Made by a program: the position numbers and the translations under genes
DNA from: Candidatus Hopanoidivorans cymbastelae
GTDB taxonomy: Bacteria > Actinomycetota > Acidimicrobiia > Acidimicrobiales > Hopanoidiivorantaceae
Assembly (NCBI GenBank): GCA_028283145.1
Contig: JAPYNY010000026.1
Coordinates: 1 to 62,182, forward strand
DNA: 62,182 nt
Reading direction: 5' to 3'
Shown: one piece after another, positions 50,554 through 59,324 of the stretch
Numbering within the stretch: the stretch's first letter is position 1
How the letters are laid out: each line of letters opens with the position of its first letter
Notes under the pieces: generated by a model
Told to the model about the DNA's origin: nothing
The model's database searches: none
Seen by the model: only the letters and a program-made list of their open reading frames with translations

Positions 50554-53500
50554 CTAGGATTGATCACGCACGATTTCACCAGGCAATGCTCCAATTATGG
50601 TATCGGTGCCTTCACCGCCAAAAATCGTGTCCGTGCCTGAGTTGCCTCTAAGAGTGTCATCGCCTCGGTGTCCCAAGATGAAGTCATCACCCAGTCCACC
50701 ACGAATTGTGTCATTGCCTAGGCGCCCGTAGATAGTATCGTCTCCTGAGCCGCCTAGCAGGGTGTCGTTGCCGGTTTTGCCGTCGATGATGTCATCGCCA
50801 CCCAGTCCGCAAATAACGTCATCTCCCGACGTGCCAGATAGCATATCATCACCCTCAGTGCCAAAAATAGTGCAACTTGCTAGACCGACAGCAACTGACA
50901 CTGTTGCGGTGTTGCAACGGTCTATGCCATCACAAATCTGATATGTCAGGCTGTCACGCCCGCTGGTGTGCCCCACATACCTAACCACCAGATTGCCTGT
51001 AACAGGTGAGACAGTTATTTCCGCTTCACCGAGTGCTGGTAGGCGGTTTATCTTGAAACTCTCATTGTAGATGTCTTCCTCAATGTCTATGTCATTGCCT
51101 AACACATCAATGAACATGGGCGTATCAAGTTGAACTACTACGTTATCATCAACAGCATCTGGTATAGTGTTTGTTCTGGCAATAACGATGTTGACAGAAG
51201 CCGTAGCCGTTAGTCCTGAGGTGTCGGTTCCGGTAACAGTGATAGTATGATTTCCAGGGGTGAGCCGATCTGCTGAAAGCAAAATAAAGCTGCCGTTCCC
51301 CAATGCTCCATTTATGCTGCTTCGCCAACTGAATGCGCTGTGACCCAAGAGACCGTCCTCTTTATCATAACCCTCAGCTGCTAGCACAAAACCTTGTGCC
51401 TCAGCAAATACTTTATTTTCGCTGGGGGTTTGAATCCGTATCTGAGGTGCATGTTCAGCCACCCTGAAGACAGGGCTCTCAGAAAAAGATGAACGCGTCC
51501 CATCAGATACAGAGATGCCAAATCTGGCTGCGTTAGAACCTAGGAGCTGATTAGCTTTAATCACTTGGTTGGTGCTAGTAGTCTCAAGCAAAAAAGGTCT
51601 ATACGAACTACCCCCATCAGTTGAATAAAATAATTTATACGTCAAAGAATCACTATCTGCATCAGCCCCAACCCAAGACAAATTTATTGTATCCCCATTG
51701 GCAAAAAACTGATTTACGGATACTCCGGAAAGGCTAACAGTCGGAGTATTGGCAGAACGTTGCACAACAATTAGTTCTTCATTGCCTTGCTTTATAGCAA
51801 AACTGGCATAATCAGGCGGATTGTGTACTAGAAATCCGAAATCAGCTCTGTCGAACTCTGGATTCGCTCCGTCAACAACTGCTGCTGTTGGCTTAACAGC
51901 AGCGAATGGTATTTCACGCAGACTCATGCCAGAATTGTTGCGCAACTCTAACACATAATCACCAGGCACTACTTTCCTGTCCTCTCTAGGCCTAGAGTAG
52001 GTCCTATGCAACTCCACCTCTATAACCTCAGAACTAGTAGAAGAACTGAACACCAAAGATCCAGAAAATGAATCAGTATTTTGCTCTGATGAGCCTGAAG
52101 CACCCTCTTTGAACGCTCTTATATCCTCAAGTATGTCCTCAGAATTTTCAATAATATACCTATGACTAGGAGCACCTAACCACTGAGACTGTGTGATACC
52201 TAAATCCTGAAAATTATCAAAATTATCAGGAAATGCTACTATCGGATCTTGAAACCTTAATTGTCTGCCTCGGCAATCACTCATAACTGAATATACGTTC
52301 CTAGGATCTGATGCAAGAAGTGAATCGTATTGAGAAGACCAACTATTGCTGCTTTCCATAATACCCTGCAATCGCAATATATCAAGACCCCAAACTTCTT
52401 CATCTACATCGCCAAGCGGACCCAATAAAGCTACTATTTCATCATCTTTAAAATCATCATCTATATCACCATCTCTTATGCCTTCAATATATGGATCATT
52501 GTCATTTTCAGGATATGGATCAGCAAAATAAGGATAAGCATCTCCTCTATCATTATAAAGCTTTTCTCCACAGACTGTCGTTAACTCATCTGAATCTTCA
52601 TCTATTCTCATTCCCGGATGCACTAATCCGAGAGTATGACCCAATTCATGTGAACCTGCATTACGAAGCTTACCAAATAAACCTTCAATTCTCCCAGTTC
52701 CCGGTCTTATTTCCCAGTCAAACCAACTGGCCACAGCTCCTACTTCATGTTCTTCATTCGCCGCAAGTCCAACCACTCCCCCTCGTTCCGTGTATTTACC
52801 GTGCAGAACGGCTAGATAAATTGCACCCCAATCATCATTATGCAATCTAAAATTAAGAAGTTGATTATTGACAGAACGCAGCATTTCTTCTGTAGTAATT
52901 TCTTCTGATAGCCTTATAGGATTGTTTATTATCCAAAAATCGTCAGGAAACCATAGGTCACCAGATTGCAAACTAGTTGGAAAAGGCATCATAGCCCTAA
53001 TCCTATTAAACTGATCAACTGCGTTATCATATGAAGCAGTGAAAGTATCAGCAATATTGCCATCATCATCAAGATTTGCCAACGTCGGTAAAAACATGAC
53101 AATACGAGGCGTAACAACTTCCTGAAACGAAACAATGGCTGAACATGATCTGACGGGTTCAATGGCCTCTTGGCAATTAACCTCCAAAGCATCTGGAAAA
53201 TTAAGACTCAACGTCAACTCTACATTTTCATCTAGATCTGTCCACTCCAATGGCAAAATAAAATTCAGTGAAGATCTACTATCACTACGACCAAGCCCAT
53301 TTTCATCAAATAAATCAGAATCAACTTGAACTGAATCTCTATAATTGATGGAATCTATTGAACTAGGTATGAGATTTACACCATCACTCCTCTCGGCAGA
53401 TAATCTTGCTGATACCTCAACCTCCTGACCTTGAGAGATACCAGAAGATTCAAAAAATGCTCTCACTGCTAATAGCCTGTTTCTGACTAAGGGTAGGTTG

Positions 53501-55710
53501 CCTTGCCAGTCTTGGGTTCCTTGGGTGACTTCCAGTCCGATCAGGTCAACCTCAATAGTTGCGAAAACTGACGGTTGCGGCTGAGCGCCTAGGTAGGTCA
53601 AAGTCACAGAAGATCCAAAAGCGGCGAACGTTCTCCGCGTGCGAGCGTCTATATTTTGATCAATGCATAGATAGCTGGTTTTTGATCTGTTTTCTGACAC
53701 GTTTATATAGCTGTCGTCTCGGCCAGTCTGGGCAGGGGGGTTCAGTTCTGTGTCCAAGCAGGCGAACACTATAGAGAATTCAGAGCCGGCGATGCGCCAA
53801 TAGCCCGGCGCGAATGAAATTGGATTTGCTGACTGGTCCCCCTCGACATCATAATCCAGGAACATTACCCGCTGATCAGAAGTTGCGCCATGCGTATATA
53901 ACACATTAAAATTAGAAACACTTCCAACAGAGCTACTGCAACCAGAGACGTCACTCTTGTAGATGAATGTTGGATTCGATACAGGCCCTACAAATCTTTC
54001 TTCACACAGTGTGATCGAAGTGCCGACTTCAATTGGTGCGAAAACTGACGGCTGTGACTGGGCGCCGAGGTAAGTCAAAGTCACAGAAGATCCAAAAGCA
54101 GTGAACGTTCTCCGCGTGCGAACGTCCACATTCTGGTCAACACACCTATACCTGGTGCGAGACACACCAGACACAGTAACCAACCTCACAGAAACATCAT
54201 CCCGACCAGCTTGGGCAGAAGGGCTCAGATCTGTGTCCAGACAAGCGAACACCACTGAAAACCCGGACCCGGAGATGCGCCAATAACCGGGCGCGAACAA
54301 ACCAGAATTCGTCGACTGGTCTCCTTCAACATCATAAGCGAAACTAACCACCCTCTGGCTAGAAGACACACCATGAGTGTAAGACACTGCCAAGCCAGAA
54401 ACACCTCTAACAGAACCATCCCCACAACTAGGCTCACCGCTTCTTGTCTCAAATCTGTATGCGCGAACCTGTCCCGTGATCGTGCCTTGACATAGATCGA
54501 AAGACATATCTGCTACGAAGGGCAGACATTCCGGAATTATGGAATTCTGGCAGTCGCTGACGAATCGGAGGTTGGCATTAGCACCTCTGAAGCCTCCTTC
54601 AGGCAGTGTTATGGCAGAAAGTATGCTATCATACTGCTGCTGGGTGATGGCATTGCGGCAAACATAGTCTGTTCTCGTCAAACCTGGTATATCATTTCCA
54701 AGTAAGTTTTGAAGTGCTATGCTTCTGGAATAGCTGTCATTTTCAGCTTCGTCATCACGCTCCAAGTCCTGGTCCGCGCAGTCCAACCTGACTGCAGAAA
54801 CACCAGGCAGTTCAAAGCTCCAGAACCCGGACGTTGTTCTGTCATTGAATTGTGAATACCTCAAAGCAACAGAGTGATTCCCGTTCTGAGAAGAAACAAC
54901 CACAGAAACTCTGACGCACTCAAAGGGAAAATAAGGAACATATTGAAAATCCTGAAAAAGAATAGGAAACGAAATAAGAGAAATAGGAACAGTTGGATAA
55001 ACCACAAAGCAGTGCAAGAATCTGTTCCAACCGATTTCCCCCCTACTGGGATTCGAAACAGAAAAACGGACCGGAACCAAACTGAACGACGCGCCCGCAG
55101 GCAAAGGCGTATCATAGCTGCCGAAACCTTGCCGGTTGCGCTGCGCGGCAACAGCGAAAGACTCCGCGGAACTCTCCCCGACACGTTCAACAAAACGAAG
55201 CACGCCACCACCTTCAGCACCCTCTGCTGTCAGAACTTCGAACTGCTCTTGGGAAATCGTGTTTCGGCACACATAGCGTGTCTGGCTGCCGTCGCTGACG
55301 GGAAAAACGAAACTGTCAACCCCAGCATCGGCACTGGGCGACAAATCCCGGTCACGGCAATCCAACCTCAAAGCAGCAACGCCGTCGCGCGCAAAAAACC
55401 AATCGCCGAATGCTATCCAACCTTCATTCTCAACAGGCGAGCCATTCAACACAAAATCACCCACCGCAACAAACTCCCCGCCCGCCGAAGCTAAAACAAA
55501 ACCCACCGAATAACACAGCCCACCATCAGGACAAGCAAAACCAGCGTCAAAAACCACTCCAGAATTTTCAGACCCAGACATCCGACTGGATTCTTCCAAC
55601 TCAAAAAACGCTCCATCAGGCAACGGCAACGAATAACCACCCAACTCCCCCGAAAGCGTCGGACTAGGAGCCAAAGGCGGCAACACAGAAGGAAAAGACG
55701 GACTCTCCAC
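50554..55710 (-). CDS. Very large RTX protein with metzincin-type protease motif
   Basis: A 1718-residue protein. Residues 1-740 contain about four copies of a Cys-containing module (VRLDCRDRDLSPSADAG; VFACLDTDLSPSAQAGRDD; RYRCVDQNVDVRTRRTF; FGSSVTLTYLGAQ). Residues about 740-1190 form a protease-like domain with HELGHTLGLVH at 1021-1031, the zinc-binding H-E-x-x-H-x-x-G-x-x-H of metzincins. After Ig/cadherin-like repeats (SWVGADADSDSLTYKL), the C-terminus (1617-1718) has RTX nonapeptides (GGSGDDTIYGRLGNDTIRG). The start is a GTG at 55710, with an in-frame stop three codons upstream, and no signal peptide is evident, so the 5' end may be truncated. The likely site of action is extracellular; the substrate is unknown. 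Confidence 0.8.
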   Translation of the reverse strand: MESPSFPSVLPPLAPSPTLSGELGGYSLPLPDGAFFELEESSRMSGSENSGVVFDAGFACPDGGLCYSVGFVLASAGGEFVAVGDFVLNGSPVENEGWIAFGDWFFARDGVAALRLDCRDRDLSPSADAGVDSFVFPVSDGSQTRYVCRNTISQEQFEVLTAEGAEGGGVLRFVERVGESSAESFAVAAQRNRQGFGSYDTPLPAGASFSLVPVRFSVSNPSRGEIGWNRFLHCFVVYPTVPISLISFPILFQDFQYVPYFPFECVRVSVVVSSQNGNHSVALRYSQFNDRTTSGFWSFELPGVSAVRLDCADQDLERDDEAENDSYSRSIALQNLLGNDIPGLTRTDYVCRNAITQQQYDSILSAITLPEGGFRGANANLRFVSDCQNSIIPECLPFVADMSFDLCQGTITGQVRAYRFETRSGEPSCGDGSVRGVSGLAVSYTHGVSSSQRVVSFAYDVEGDQSTNSGLFAPGYWRISGSGFSVVFACLDTDLSPSAQAGRDDVSVRLVTVSGVSRTRYRCVDQNVDVRTRRTFTAFGSSVTLTYLGAQSQPSVFAPIEVGTSITLCEERFVGPVSNPTFIYKSDVSGCSSSVGSVSNFNVLYTHGATSDQRVMFLDYDVEGDQSANPISFAPGYWRIAGSEFSIVFACLDTELNPPAQTGRDDSYINVSENRSKTSYLCIDQNIDARTRRTFAAFGSSVTLTYLGAQPQPSVFATIEVDLIGLEVTQGTQDWQGNLPLVRNRLLAVRAFFESSGISQGQEVEVSARLSAERSDGVNLIPSSIDSINYRDSVQVDSDLFDENGLGRSDSRSSLNFILPLEWTDLDENVELTLSLNFPDALEVNCQEAIEPVRSCSAIVSFQEVVTPRIVMFLPTLANLDDDGNIADTFTASYDNAVDQFNRIRAMMPFPTSLQSGDLWFPDDFWIINNPIRLSEEITTEEMLRSVNNQLLNFRLHNDDWGAIYLAVLHGKYTERGGVVGLAANEEHEVGAVASWFDWEIRPGTGRIEGLFGKLRNAGSHELGHTLGLVHPGMRIDEDSDELTTVCGEKLYNDRGDAYPYFADPYPENDNDPYIEGIRDGDIDDDFKDDEIVALLGPLGDVDEEVWGLDILRLQGIMESSNSWSSQYDSLLASDPRNVYSVMSDCRGRQLRFQDPIVAFPDNFDNFQDLGITQSQWLGAPSHRYIIENSEDILEDIRAFKEGASGSSEQNTDSFSGSLVFSSSTSSEVIEVELHRTYSRPREDRKVVPGDYVLELRNNSGMSLREIPFAAVKPTAAVVDGANPEFDRADFGFLVHNPPDYASFAIKQGNEELIVVQRSANTPTVSLSGVSVNQFFANGDTINLSWVGADADSDSLTYKLFYSTDGGSSYRPFLLETTSTNQVIKANQLLGSNAARFGISVSDGTRSSFSESPVFRVAEHAPQIRIQTPSENKVFAEAQGFVLAAEGYDKEDGLLGHSAFSWRSSINGALGNGSFILLSADRLTPGNHTITVTGTDTSGLTATASVNIVIARTNTIPDAVDDNVVVQLDTPMFIDVLGNDIDIEEDIYNESFKINRLPALGEAEITVSPVTGNLVVRYVGHTSGRDSLTYQICDGIDRCNTATVSVAVGLASCTIFGTEGDDMLSGTSGDDVICGLGGDDIIDGKTGNDTLLGGSGDDTIYGRLGNDTIRGGLGDDFILGHRGDDTLRGNSGTDTIFGGEGTDTIIGALPGEIVRDQS
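53570..54378. repeat. Duplicated segment of about 478 bp inside the large RTX gene
   Basis: The stretch 53570-53900 recurs near 54048-54378, offset about 478 bp, with blocks such as GTCAAAGTCACAGAAGATCC and GAACGTTCTCCGCGTGCGA conserved exactly. It accounts for the repeated AFGSSVTLTYLGAQ(S/P)QPSVFA module at protein level and indicates recent internal duplication. Confidence 0.8.
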
Positions 55711-55849
55711 AGGACGTTAGTTATACATCAAAAAATATATTAGTTAGGTATTATAGCATAACAAGCTTTATATTGCACACTTCTATAATGTCGCAAGCTA
55801 CGCCACACCCAAAAAGCCCAACCAGCCCTACTCCCTATAAACTGAAAAC

Positions 55850-56518
55850 ATGCCCTATGAGCCCCGCGAACATCATCCCGCCTTTGAGGAATATTGCGAG
55901 GCCATCTTTGAGCTGGAAGAAGACAACCTCAAGGTCATCCAATCCCGCATCGCTGAGCGCCTAGGGGTTTCCAGGGCGGCGGTCTCCACCATGATTGCGC
56001 GTCTGAGCGACGAGGGCTTGGTCAAGCAGCAGTCCCGCACCATCAAACTCACACAAGAAGGCAAAACTCTAGCCAAAGCAGTCGTGCGCCGGCACCGGTT
56101 GGCTGAGCGATTTCTCACCGATGTGCTCGGCTTGAACTGGACGGATGCCCACCACGAAGCCGGCAAGTGGGAACACGTCATCTCCCCGGCGGTGGAAAAA
56201 GCCATGAACCGCCTGCTGGAAGAACCCACCACTTGCCCGCACGGCAACCCCATCCCCGGCTCTTCCTACATTGAACCCAGCATGTGCAATCTGTCGCAGA
56301 TGGATGTGGGCAGTCAGTTCACAGTGATGCGCATCAGAGAAGAGTTGGAATGCACACCTGGCTTGCTGGAATTTTTTGAGTCGGTTTCGCTTATGCCAGG
56401 CTTTGAGGGCAAAGTGCTTCATTCCTCACCTGACGGCGCCACCACCGTAAACCTGGAAGGTTCAGATGTGCGGGTGGAGGCTTTTGCGGCCGAACGAATC
56501 TTGGTGAAGGCCGGCTAG
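55850..56518 (+). CDS. DtxR/IdeR/MntR-family metal-dependent regulator
   Basis: A 222-residue repressor. The N-terminal winged helix-turn-helix is EYCEAIFELEEDNLKVIQSR and IAERLGVSRAAVSTMIARLSDEGLV; the metal and dimer domain has RHRLAERFLTDVLGLNWTDAHHEAGKWEHVIS, with candidate metal ligands Cys, His and Glu in CPHGNPIPGS and the ahead HHEA; the rest is an SH3-like domain. It represses metal-uptake genes when iron or manganese is bound. The ATG begins MPYEPREHHPAFEEY. Its stop overlaps the 3' end of the convergent beta-propeller gene by 4 bp. Confidence 0.88.
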   Translation: MPYEPREHHPAFEEYCEAIFELEEDNLKVIQSRIAERLGVSRAAVSTMIARLSDEGLVKQQSRTIKLTQEGKTLAKAVVRRHRLAERFLTDVLGLNWTDAHHEAGKWEHVISPAVEKAMNRLLEEPTTCPHGNPIPGSSYIEPSMCNLSQMDVGSQFTVMRIREELECTPGLLEFFESVSLMPGFEGKVLHSSPDGATTVNLEGSDVRVEAFAAERILVKAG

Positions 56519-58986
56519 TTCGGCAACCTCACCCAAGCTCGGCGATCCAGCGAATCCAAGTCGTTAGCCTGCAACAACTCTCTGGACAGCGTCCACAAAT
56601 CATCCCCGATCACCAAAGAACGGGTAACGCTATTCGGCCGTTCATAAGCTCTAGGCTCACACAGCTGAACACGATACAACTCATCTTCGTCCAAATCTGA
56701 AAGCTCCTCCAAGAACTCAGCAGTGGGCTGCAACTCGTCTGTGAAATCGGGGGGCGTCTGCTCGCCTTCCCATTCCCTCAAGCCCGGAGCCAGCCTGTCA
56801 TCATATCTTAAACACTGATAGTCATCGGGAGCGCCAAACGAGAGCCAGTCGCGGTCAGGAATGTTGTCCTCCAACACGTCAGCCGGGCAAATCTTGGCGA
56901 GGAATCTAGGGCTGAACAGCTCGACTGGCAACTGATACCACTCACAGCCGCCCTTGTTGCCGCTGAGCGGATCGTTCAAGTCGTGACTGATGCTCTTATC
57001 CAGAGTTATGTTGTATGAACCGCCTTCATTGCGCACTCTCACCGCAACAGCCCCGAAGAAACCGGTGCCGTAGTTATTGACTGGCACCACCGCCAAGCTC
57101 TCCGGCGCCCACCACAAAAACGCCCTGTGCTCCCACTGCGCATTAGAACTGCCGCCTTCCAAATCGATGCTGTCAACCACTCTGGGATCGGACGGGTCAG
57201 ACACATCAAACAACGAGAATTTCACCCCCGTGGTCTCCCCACGCTCGGTAGCTTCCTGCCCCACCCCCAACAACAGGTCGTCTCCAATCGGGTGCAGATA
57301 AGCTGAAAAGCCGGTGATTTTCAACTCGCCTTTAGTGGTGAGGTCGGACGGGTCGGACAAATCCACCACATACAGCGGGTCAACCCGGCGGAAAGTCACC
57401 ACATAGGCTTTGTCTTCAATATAACGCACCGCAAAGATGCGCTCACCACGGCCCAAATCGCCAACCTTGTCGATGATGACCAACTCGTCTCCTCGGTCTT
57501 CCAAGGAGGTAACGAAGCTCTCGCTGTCTTCAAAGTTAGAGCCAACCACCGTAGTGGCCACAAACAAGCGGCCGTCATACTCATGGAAGGCAAACTGGTT
57601 CAGCGGATGTCCCACCGCAGCACCGGAGCCTTCATAGTTGGCTCGGCCGTTCGGCTCCAGCGAAAACTTGTGGATGACGGTTTCCTCGGTGAGCTCTTCG
57701 GGCCGCCCTTCAAAAGCGGTGAAATCGGCAATGACGTGGCTGACATACAGATTTTCGGTGGAGGAATAGACCGTGCCGCCGTCGGCCATGACCGAGACCG
57801 AGTCGCCCACCTGCAGCTCGCCGGCAACCTCAAACGACACCACCGAAACCTGATTGAAGCCAAAGAACTTCTCAGGCGCGTGAACCCTGTTGCACGCCAG
57901 CAGAACCCCGCTGTCCAACAACTTGCCTTTGTCTTCATTCAAGCTGTATTCCGGCAGCCACTGGGAGATTTCGGATTCCAGAATCAGCTCGCGATTTACC
58001 CGCTCGGCAACTTGCTCCGACCTGTCTCTGCTAGAAGCCGGCCGAATCAGACCAAGCTTGTATTCCGGAGAGGTGCTGACCACCACCCTGGCATAGCCAT
58101 CTACCACCCGCGAGCTGATGTAGCGCCCTTCAATGCGCAGATGGCGCGTTGCCTCAGGGTCGGCGGGATCGCTCAGGTCGACTTCAGTGATCACCACAGC
58201 TTGTTCGCCAACGTAGGGATAAATCGAAGAGGTCGCTGGTTCCTCCGGGAAGTCTGGGCCTTCTTGCGTGGCTTCGCTGCCGCTTTCGCTTTCGTCTGGG
58301 TCGTCAACCGTGCCGCTGCCGTCAAAAGGCGTGATACCGACAGATGAGTTGCCTATCAAAATGGCCTTGCCGTCAGCCAGGAACATTTCCTGGTAGAAGC
58401 CGTCGCTCAAACCCAGTTTCCCAATTAACTCAGGGGTCTCAGATGACACATCGGCCACCCAAAAAGTTTGCCCGCTGTTGCTGATGCCGACAATTAGTTC
58501 CCCGTTGGTCTTGACGATGTCAGCTTCGTCCACCCCGGCAACCTGAACGTTGGTGCCTGAAAAATCAGCTCCCTGCCCGCTGGCTACGGGCTCATCGGTC
58601 GCCAAGCTTGAAGCTTGCTCATTAACGCCTGCCTCGGCCACTAGCGGCTGAATGCTGAAGTCGCCGCCGCCAAGTCCGTACGGGCCCACCCTCTGGAGAG
58701 CTTCTGTTTGAATGTAGTTCAGCAGGTTGTCGCAGTCTTGATAGGTGGTCAAGGCCACGGGCAACACCTCGGCGGCGAACTCCCCTGGAACAAGGTTGAT
58801 CGGGGCAGTCGAATCATCAGCGGTCTGGCACTGCGTGGCAAACACCGCCAGAGGCAGACCCAAAGCAAAGAAGCCTACCGTGGCTCTTTTGGGGTGAAAA
58901 GCCTGGGTCAGCTTGCTGAACAGCTTTTGGGAACGTAAAGCCGTCAAACCTGCTAGCGAAGCGACGAACCTGAAGATTGAAGTCAT
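56515..58986 (-). CDS. Membrane-anchored beta-propeller domain protein (copy 1)
   Basis: An 823-residue protein from ATG 58986, with AGGAGA seven bases upstream. A hydrophobic segment ATVGFFALGLPLAVFATQC near residue 40 looks like an uncleaved signal anchor; the ATQC is not a proper lipobox. The rest matches the secreted beta-propeller domain family (PF09826): SGTNVQVAGVDEADIVKTNGE, then repeated blade motifs such as VVDLSDPSDLTTKGELKITGFSAYLHP. It is expected on the outer face of the cytoplasmic membrane, function unknown. It is a close paralogue of the next gene, with the same upstream motif. Confidence 0.87.
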   Translation of the reverse strand: MTSIFRFVASLAGLTALRSQKLFSKLTQAFHPKRATVGFFALGLPLAVFATQCQTADDSTAPINLVPGEFAAEVLPVALTTYQDCDNLLNYIQTEALQRVGPYGLGGGDFSIQPLVAEAGVNEQASSLATDEPVASGQGADFSGTNVQVAGVDEADIVKTNGELIVGISNSGQTFWVADVSSETPELIGKLGLSDGFYQEMFLADGKAILIGNSSVGITPFDGSGTVDDPDESESGSEATQEGPDFPEEPATSSIYPYVGEQAVVITEVDLSDPADPEATRHLRIEGRYISSRVVDGYARVVVSTSPEYKLGLIRPASSRDRSEQVAERVNRELILESEISQWLPEYSLNEDKGKLLDSGVLLACNRVHAPEKFFGFNQVSVVSFEVAGELQVGDSVSVMADGGTVYSSTENLYVSHVIADFTAFEGRPEELTEETVIHKFSLEPNGRANYEGSGAAVGHPLNQFAFHEYDGRLFVATTVVGSNFEDSESFVTSLEDRGDELVIIDKVGDLGRGERIFAVRYIEDKAYVVTFRRVDPLYVVDLSDPSDLTTKGELKITGFSAYLHPIGDDLLLGVGQEATERGETTGVKFSLFDVSDPSDPRVVDSIDLEGGSSNAQWEHRAFLWWAPESLAVVPVNNYGTGFFGAVAVRVRNEGGSYNITLDKSISHDLNDPLSGNKGGCEWYQLPVELFSPRFLAKICPADVLEDNIPDRDWLSFGAPDDYQCLRYDDRLAPGLREWEGEQTPPDFTDELQPTAEFLEELSDLDEDELYRVQLCEPRAYERPNSVTRSLVIGDDLWTLSRELLQANDLDSLDRRAWVRLPN

Positions 58987-59110
58987 AGTTTTGTCTCCTA
59001 ATTTTAATCTAATGAGAATTTGTTGTTGGACTGGCACCAGCCTCGTTGGCAAGGTTGTTATCTGCCATCGCCATCTACCACTTGCCTGCAATTTCTCACC
59101 TTCTAATTGA

Positions 59111-59139
59111 TATGACTTCCGGACGTTCCAAAAAGTTCC
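59111..59139 (-). promoter_or_regulatory. ECF-like promoter motif of beta-propeller gene 1
   Basis: On the minus strand GGAAC (59139-59135) followed by TTTTT, then 18 bases, then GTCATA (59116-59111). The same two boxes with the same spacing precede the paralogue. GGAAC as -35 and GTC as -10 are typical of extracytoplasmic-function sigma factors. A 125-base leader follows. Confidence 0.55.
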
Positions 59140-59165
59140 AAGTTTTTTGCGGTAGATTTTGAGGC

Positions 59166-59246
59166 GTGGCGGACAGGACAGTGCAGTGCTCACGCAAACC
59201 CGCCACACACGGGGGAAAGCCCCGGGGCAGGTGCCCGAGGCTTTCC
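59166..59246. other. Two consecutive hairpins between the beta-propeller genes
   Basis: Stem GTGGCGG (59166-59172)/CCGCCAC (59200-59206) and stem GGAAAGCC (59214-59221)/GGCTTTCC (59239-59246), the latter with a further CGGG/CCCG pairing inside. No T-run follows in either direction. Besides the promoter motif, the 338-bp gap 58987-59324 shows nothing else I can identify. Confidence 0.5.
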
Positions 59247-59324
59247 TTTCAGGACAGAGCCGACCACACAGATCAAGGCCGGCCGGCGAACAATGCGCCA
59301 GCCAGCCCCAACCTGCCAGTTCGT

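Noticed and set aside
55730..55760. TTAGTTAGG-like half-site between the RTX and DtxR genes as a DtxR/IdeR box
   Set aside because: Only one half-site resembles TTAGGTTAG; the second half does not match, and the stretch is AT-rich enough for chance.
57583..58347. 254-codon plus-strand frame inside beta-propeller copy 1
   Set aside because: A matching shadow frame occurs in the paralogue, as expected from shared codon pattern; no known motif.
58986..59208. 74-residue N-terminal extension of beta-propeller copy 1
   Set aside because: It would include the promoter motif; the ATG at 58986 has a good ribosome binding site and matches the start of the paralogue.
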